Assembly: GCA_017481565.1 (NCBI GenBank)
Contig: JAFUOZ010000012.1
Span: 1-34,124, forward strand
Direction: 5' to 3'
DNA: 34,124 bases
Origin: Oscillospiraceae bacterium
GTDB lineage: Bacteria; Bacillota; Clostridia; Oscillospirales; Ruminococcaceae
The number at the start of each line of letters is the position of its first letter. The stretch's first letter is position 1. Below the pieces are notes generated by a model that saw nothing but the letters and a program-made list of their open reading frames with translations, was not told the DNA's origin and searched no databases. Below are positions 31,204 through 34,124 of this stretch, piece by piece. The translations under genes were made by a program, and so were the position numbers.

Positions 31204-31635
31204 ATGAACATATTTAATCTTCTTACAATGAAAAGTCAGGTTGCCTTTCTTTACGACAATATCACCGTAAAATCTGCACTGGAGGATATACATCTTAACG
31301 GCTATACTGCCGTACCTGTTATAAATACAGCAGGTGAATATGTATCCACCGTAACAGAGGGTGATTTTCTAAGATATATGCTGAATAATGATATCAGCGG
31401 AAACAAGGAGCTTATGGATACGGACAAGCTGTGCGATATCCCCATAAAGCGAGAGATACTTCCTGTCCGTGTGACCGCAGCCTTGGATGACCTTCTGGAG
31501 CTTGCCAAGACACAGAATTTCGTGCCTGTGGTAGATGACAGAAATATTTTCATCGGGATAGTGACCAGAAAGGACCTTATCTGTTATTCCTGTGACAGAT
31601 ATACCGAAATCAAAAAGGAGCTTGCAGCAAAGTGA
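31204..31635 (+). CDS. CBS-domain protein
   Basis: A 143-aa cytoplasmic protein made of two CBS motifs: residues ~5-65 (FLYDNITVKSALEDIHLNGY, VPVINTAGEYVSTVTEGDFLR) and ~80-130 (LPVRVTAALDDLLELAK, FVPVVDDRNIFIGIVTRKDL). A CBS pair forms one Bateman module that usually binds adenosine nucleotides (AMP, ATP, S-adenosylmethionine, c-di-AMP). The target is not evident. The start is ATG 31204, with AAGAGG 7 bp upstream; the ORF can be extended 2 codons to a GTG that overlaps the site. Its end overlaps the start of the carboxypeptidase gene. Confidence 0.9.
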   Translation: MNIFNLLTMKSQVAFLYDNITVKSALEDIHLNGYTAVPVINTAGEYVSTVTEGDFLRYMLNNDISGNKELMDTDKLCDIPIKREILPVRVTAALDDLLELAKTQNFVPVVDDRNIFIGIVTRKDLICYSCDRYTEIKKELAAK

Positions 31636-32711
31636 AAAAAATAAAGAGATATCCTACAGCTGCCCAGAGAAAAAAGAAAAAGACAATAAGAAATCTGGCA
31701 ATTTCAATTTCGGCGTTTGCCGCTGCCTGCTGTGCGGCAGTTATTGTAATATCAGGTCTTGATGATGAACCGTCAAAGCCTGCGATCGCCCCTGCGGACA
31801 GCGTTTCGGTAACAGCCGTTACCGAGGCGACGCTTCCGCCCATAGCCGAGGTGACGGTCACACATACCGAGACAGAGCCTGAGGAAGAGCCGATAATATT
31901 CACCCGTCCCATGAAAACGGAAAATACAAAGGAATTTTCCGATATGCACGTTACCGCCCGTAACGGTATACTTATTGATGCCGAAACAGGTGAGGTACTG
32001 GGACGAAAAAGCAGCCTGAAAAAAATCTATCCCGCATCAATGACAAAGGTAATGACACTGCTTGTTGCCGTGGAAAATCTTACCGAATCGGATATGGAAC
32101 AGAAAGTGACCATGACCTATGATATGCTTGCGCCTCTGATAGCGGATAATGCGTCAAGAGTAGGCTATGAGGTAGACGAGGAAGCTTCTGTGCGTGATAT
32201 GCTGTACGGGCTTATACTTCCGTCGGGAGCGGACGCGGCAGTGGGACTTTCCCAATACATAGCCGGAAACGAAGAAAATTTTGTGAAGCTGATGAATGAG
32301 AAGGCTGCTGAACTTGGTCTGGAGGAAACTCATTTTGAAAACTGTACGGGACTTCACGGAAAGTCTCATTATACAACTTGTGTTGAAATGAGTATGATAA
32401 TGAAAGCGGCTATGGAAAATCCCTTGTGTAAGGAGATTTTGTCTACCTATAAATATACTACAGAAGCTACCGAACAGCACCCTGACGGCATACCGCTTTA
32501 CAGTAATATGTTCAGCAGAATGTACGGCGACGAGGTGGAAGATGTTATCATTCTTTCGGGTAAGACAGGATATACCGATCAGGCGGCGCATTGCCTTGTG
32601 ACCTATGCGGAAAAGGACGATCATGGATATATCAGTGTTATCGGCGGAGATTATGATAAATATGCGGCAGTATATTCAACCTTTGCAATATATGAGAATT
32701 ATCTGCCGTAA
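31632..32711 (+). CDS. D-alanyl-D-alanine carboxypeptidase (peptidase S11, DacF-like)
   Basis: A 359-aa penicillin-binding-type enzyme that trims the terminal D-Ala of wall stem peptides outside the membrane. A very basic N-terminus (YPTAAQRKKKKTIR) precedes a membrane anchor helix (~21-41), then a Thr/Glu/Pro-rich linker to ~95. The catalytic domain has SxxK as SMTK (Ser136, Lys139) and KTG (311-313). The SxN motif reads SGA (198-200), with Ala in place of Asn. No C-terminal amphipathic anchor as in longer DacA is seen. The start is GTG 31632, overlapping the CBS stop (GTGA), with AAGGAG 11 bp upstream. It ends before a bidirectional terminator. Co-transcribed with the CBS protein. Confidence 0.92.
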   Translation: MKKIKRYPTAAQRKKKKTIRNLAISISAFAAACCAAVIVISGLDDEPSKPAIAPADSVSVTAVTEATLPPIAEVTVTHTETEPEEEPIIFTRPMKTENTKEFSDMHVTARNGILIDAETGEVLGRKSSLKKIYPASMTKVMTLLVAVENLTESDMEQKVTMTYDMLAPLIADNASRVGYEVDEEASVRDMLYGLILPSGADAAVGLSQYIAGNEENFVKLMNEKAAELGLEETHFENCTGLHGKSHYTTCVEMSMIMKAAMENPLCKEILSTYKYTTEATEQHPDGIPLYSNMFSRMYGDEVEDVIILSGKTGYTDQAAHCLVTYAEKDDHGYISVIGGDYDKYAAVYSTFAIYENYLP

Positions 32712-32758
32712 GCAATTCGCAATGCGTGATCGGTAATAAACTTAAAAGCTATAATACA

Positions 32759-32795
32759 AAAAACGGAGTGCCCCACAAGGAAGCACTCCGTTTTT
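32759..32795. terminator. Bidirectional intrinsic terminator
   Basis: AAAACGGAGTGC / GCACTCCGTTTT stem with A-run before and T-run after. It serves the carboxypeptidase gene (plus) and the ATP synthase genes (minus). Confidence 0.92.
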
Positions 32796-32833
32796 ATTAT
32801 TTCATATCATCTGAAACCGAAAACACGGGCAAA

Positions 32834-33247
32834 TCAGTTACCGAACTTATCATGTACAGTAATTCTGTTAAGTGCACGTTTCAGCTTCATTTCCGCAAGC
32901 AGCAGATCATGATCTGACTTTTTCGCCTTGATACGATTCCTTGCGTCCTCCTCGGAACGCTTAGCCCAGTCAATATCAATATCCTCTGCCCACTCTACCG
33001 CATTGGCAAAAATACTTACCTTGTTTCCTCCGACCTTCATAAGTCCCGACGAAACAGCGGCTGTGCGCCATTCACCGTCGTCCTTTTTAATTTTGATAGG
33101 ACCTGAGGGAAGATCGGCAACAAGACTGATATGATTGGCAAGAATACCGATATCGCCGTCTGCGGTGCGGACGATTATCTGTGTAGTTTCACCGTCAAAG
33201 AATACCTTTTCAGGTGTAACTATGTTCAGTTTATATGCGGCTGCCAT
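32834..33247 (-). CDS. atpC: ATP synthase epsilon subunit
   Basis: A 137-aa subunit of the F1 central stalk; it couples rotation to catalysis and can inhibit ATP hydrolysis. The N-terminal beta sandwich (KLNIVTPEKVFFDGETTQII, DGDIGILANHISLVADLPSG, SSGLMKVGGNKVSIFANAVE) is followed by a C-terminal helical hairpin (WAKRSEEDARNRIKAKKSDH, LLLAEMKLKRALNRI). Its ATG lies 21 bp after atpD, with AAAGGAGCG upstream, so it is the last gene of the atp operon. The stop is TGA and a terminator follows ~40 bp later. Confidence 0.96.
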   Translation of the reverse strand: MAAAYKLNIVTPEKVFFDGETTQIIVRTADGDIGILANHISLVADLPSGPIKIKKDDGEWRTAAVSSGLMKVGGNKVSIFANAVEWAEDIDIDWAKRSEEDARNRIKAKKSDHDLLLAEMKLKRALNRITVHDKFGN

Positions 33248-33268
33248 AGAAAATTAACGCTCCTTTCC

Positions 33269-34124
<856 letters not shown>

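Overview
This window looks like a chromosomal segment of a Ruminococcus-like gut Clostridia (Firmicutes/Bacillota). The evidence is indirect: Gram-positive type cell-division, PolA, SecDF and ATP synthase genes, strong Shine-Dalgarno sites, sigma-A promoters of the TTGACA/TATAAT type, a LytTR plus DUF3021-type pair, a GH16 glucanase-type hydrolase and an S11 D,D-carboxypeptidase. The genus is an inference.

Layout. 1-569: 3' end of a 23S rRNA gene, then 5S rRNA, tRNA-Asn and a terminator. 690-2280: three unrecognised genes around a divergent promoter pair. 2468-9170: a probable five-gene signalling operon, in the order hybrid sensor kinase, DegV protein, response regulator-diguanylate cyclase, GH16 hydrolase and SDR oxidoreductase, closed by a terminator. 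9312-11767: ftsQ/divIB, interrupted by one in-frame TAG, then ftsZ, each with its own promoter. 11775-18543: an accessory zone around polA. It holds a SUKH (SMI1/KNR4) protein, a pentapeptide-repeat protein, a small unknown, a MORN/YwqK-like protein, an LRR-like membrane-anchored protein and a transglutaminase-like lipoprotein. 18560-20842: a LytTR regulator, its DUF3021-like partner, another membrane protein and an alpha/beta hydrolase. 20982-22466 (minus): ECF sigma factor, zinc-finger anti-sigma factor and a small membrane protein. 22493-27603 (minus): a chemoreceptor, a small M50-like metalloprotease, and secF with secD. 27930-28739: a BirA-like protein whose catalytic motifs appear lost. 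28792-31066 (minus): an HxxxD acyltransferase/condensation-like protein and an HSL-family esterase. 31135-32795: a CBS-domain protein and a DacF-like carboxypeptidase. 32834-34124 (minus): atpC and the 3' part of atpD, which runs off the window edge.

The most notable signals lie between genes. (1) A family of about 97-110 bp palindromic elements, three copies plus a relic, with long terminal inverted repeats; two copies are bounded by TTAA and there is one compensatory base-pair change between copies. (2) A compound palindrome at 20839-20985 whose outer TTAA sequences supply the stop codons of the two convergent genes on either side. (3) The last ~75 bp of the pentapeptide gene occur three times, each copy directly upstream of a different accessory gene, which suggests repeated duplication and replacement of gene units downstream of polA. 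(4) The amber codon in ftsQ. TAG ends at least three other genes here, so it is not simply reassigned.

Functionally, the 2.5-9.2 kb operon joins phosphorelay signalling and probable c-di-GMP synthesis to a glucan-active enzyme. The LytTR and ECF loci are two further sensory regulators with visible candidate operator or promoter sites. The rest is housekeeping: division, replication/repair, protein export, ATP synthesis and wall trimming.
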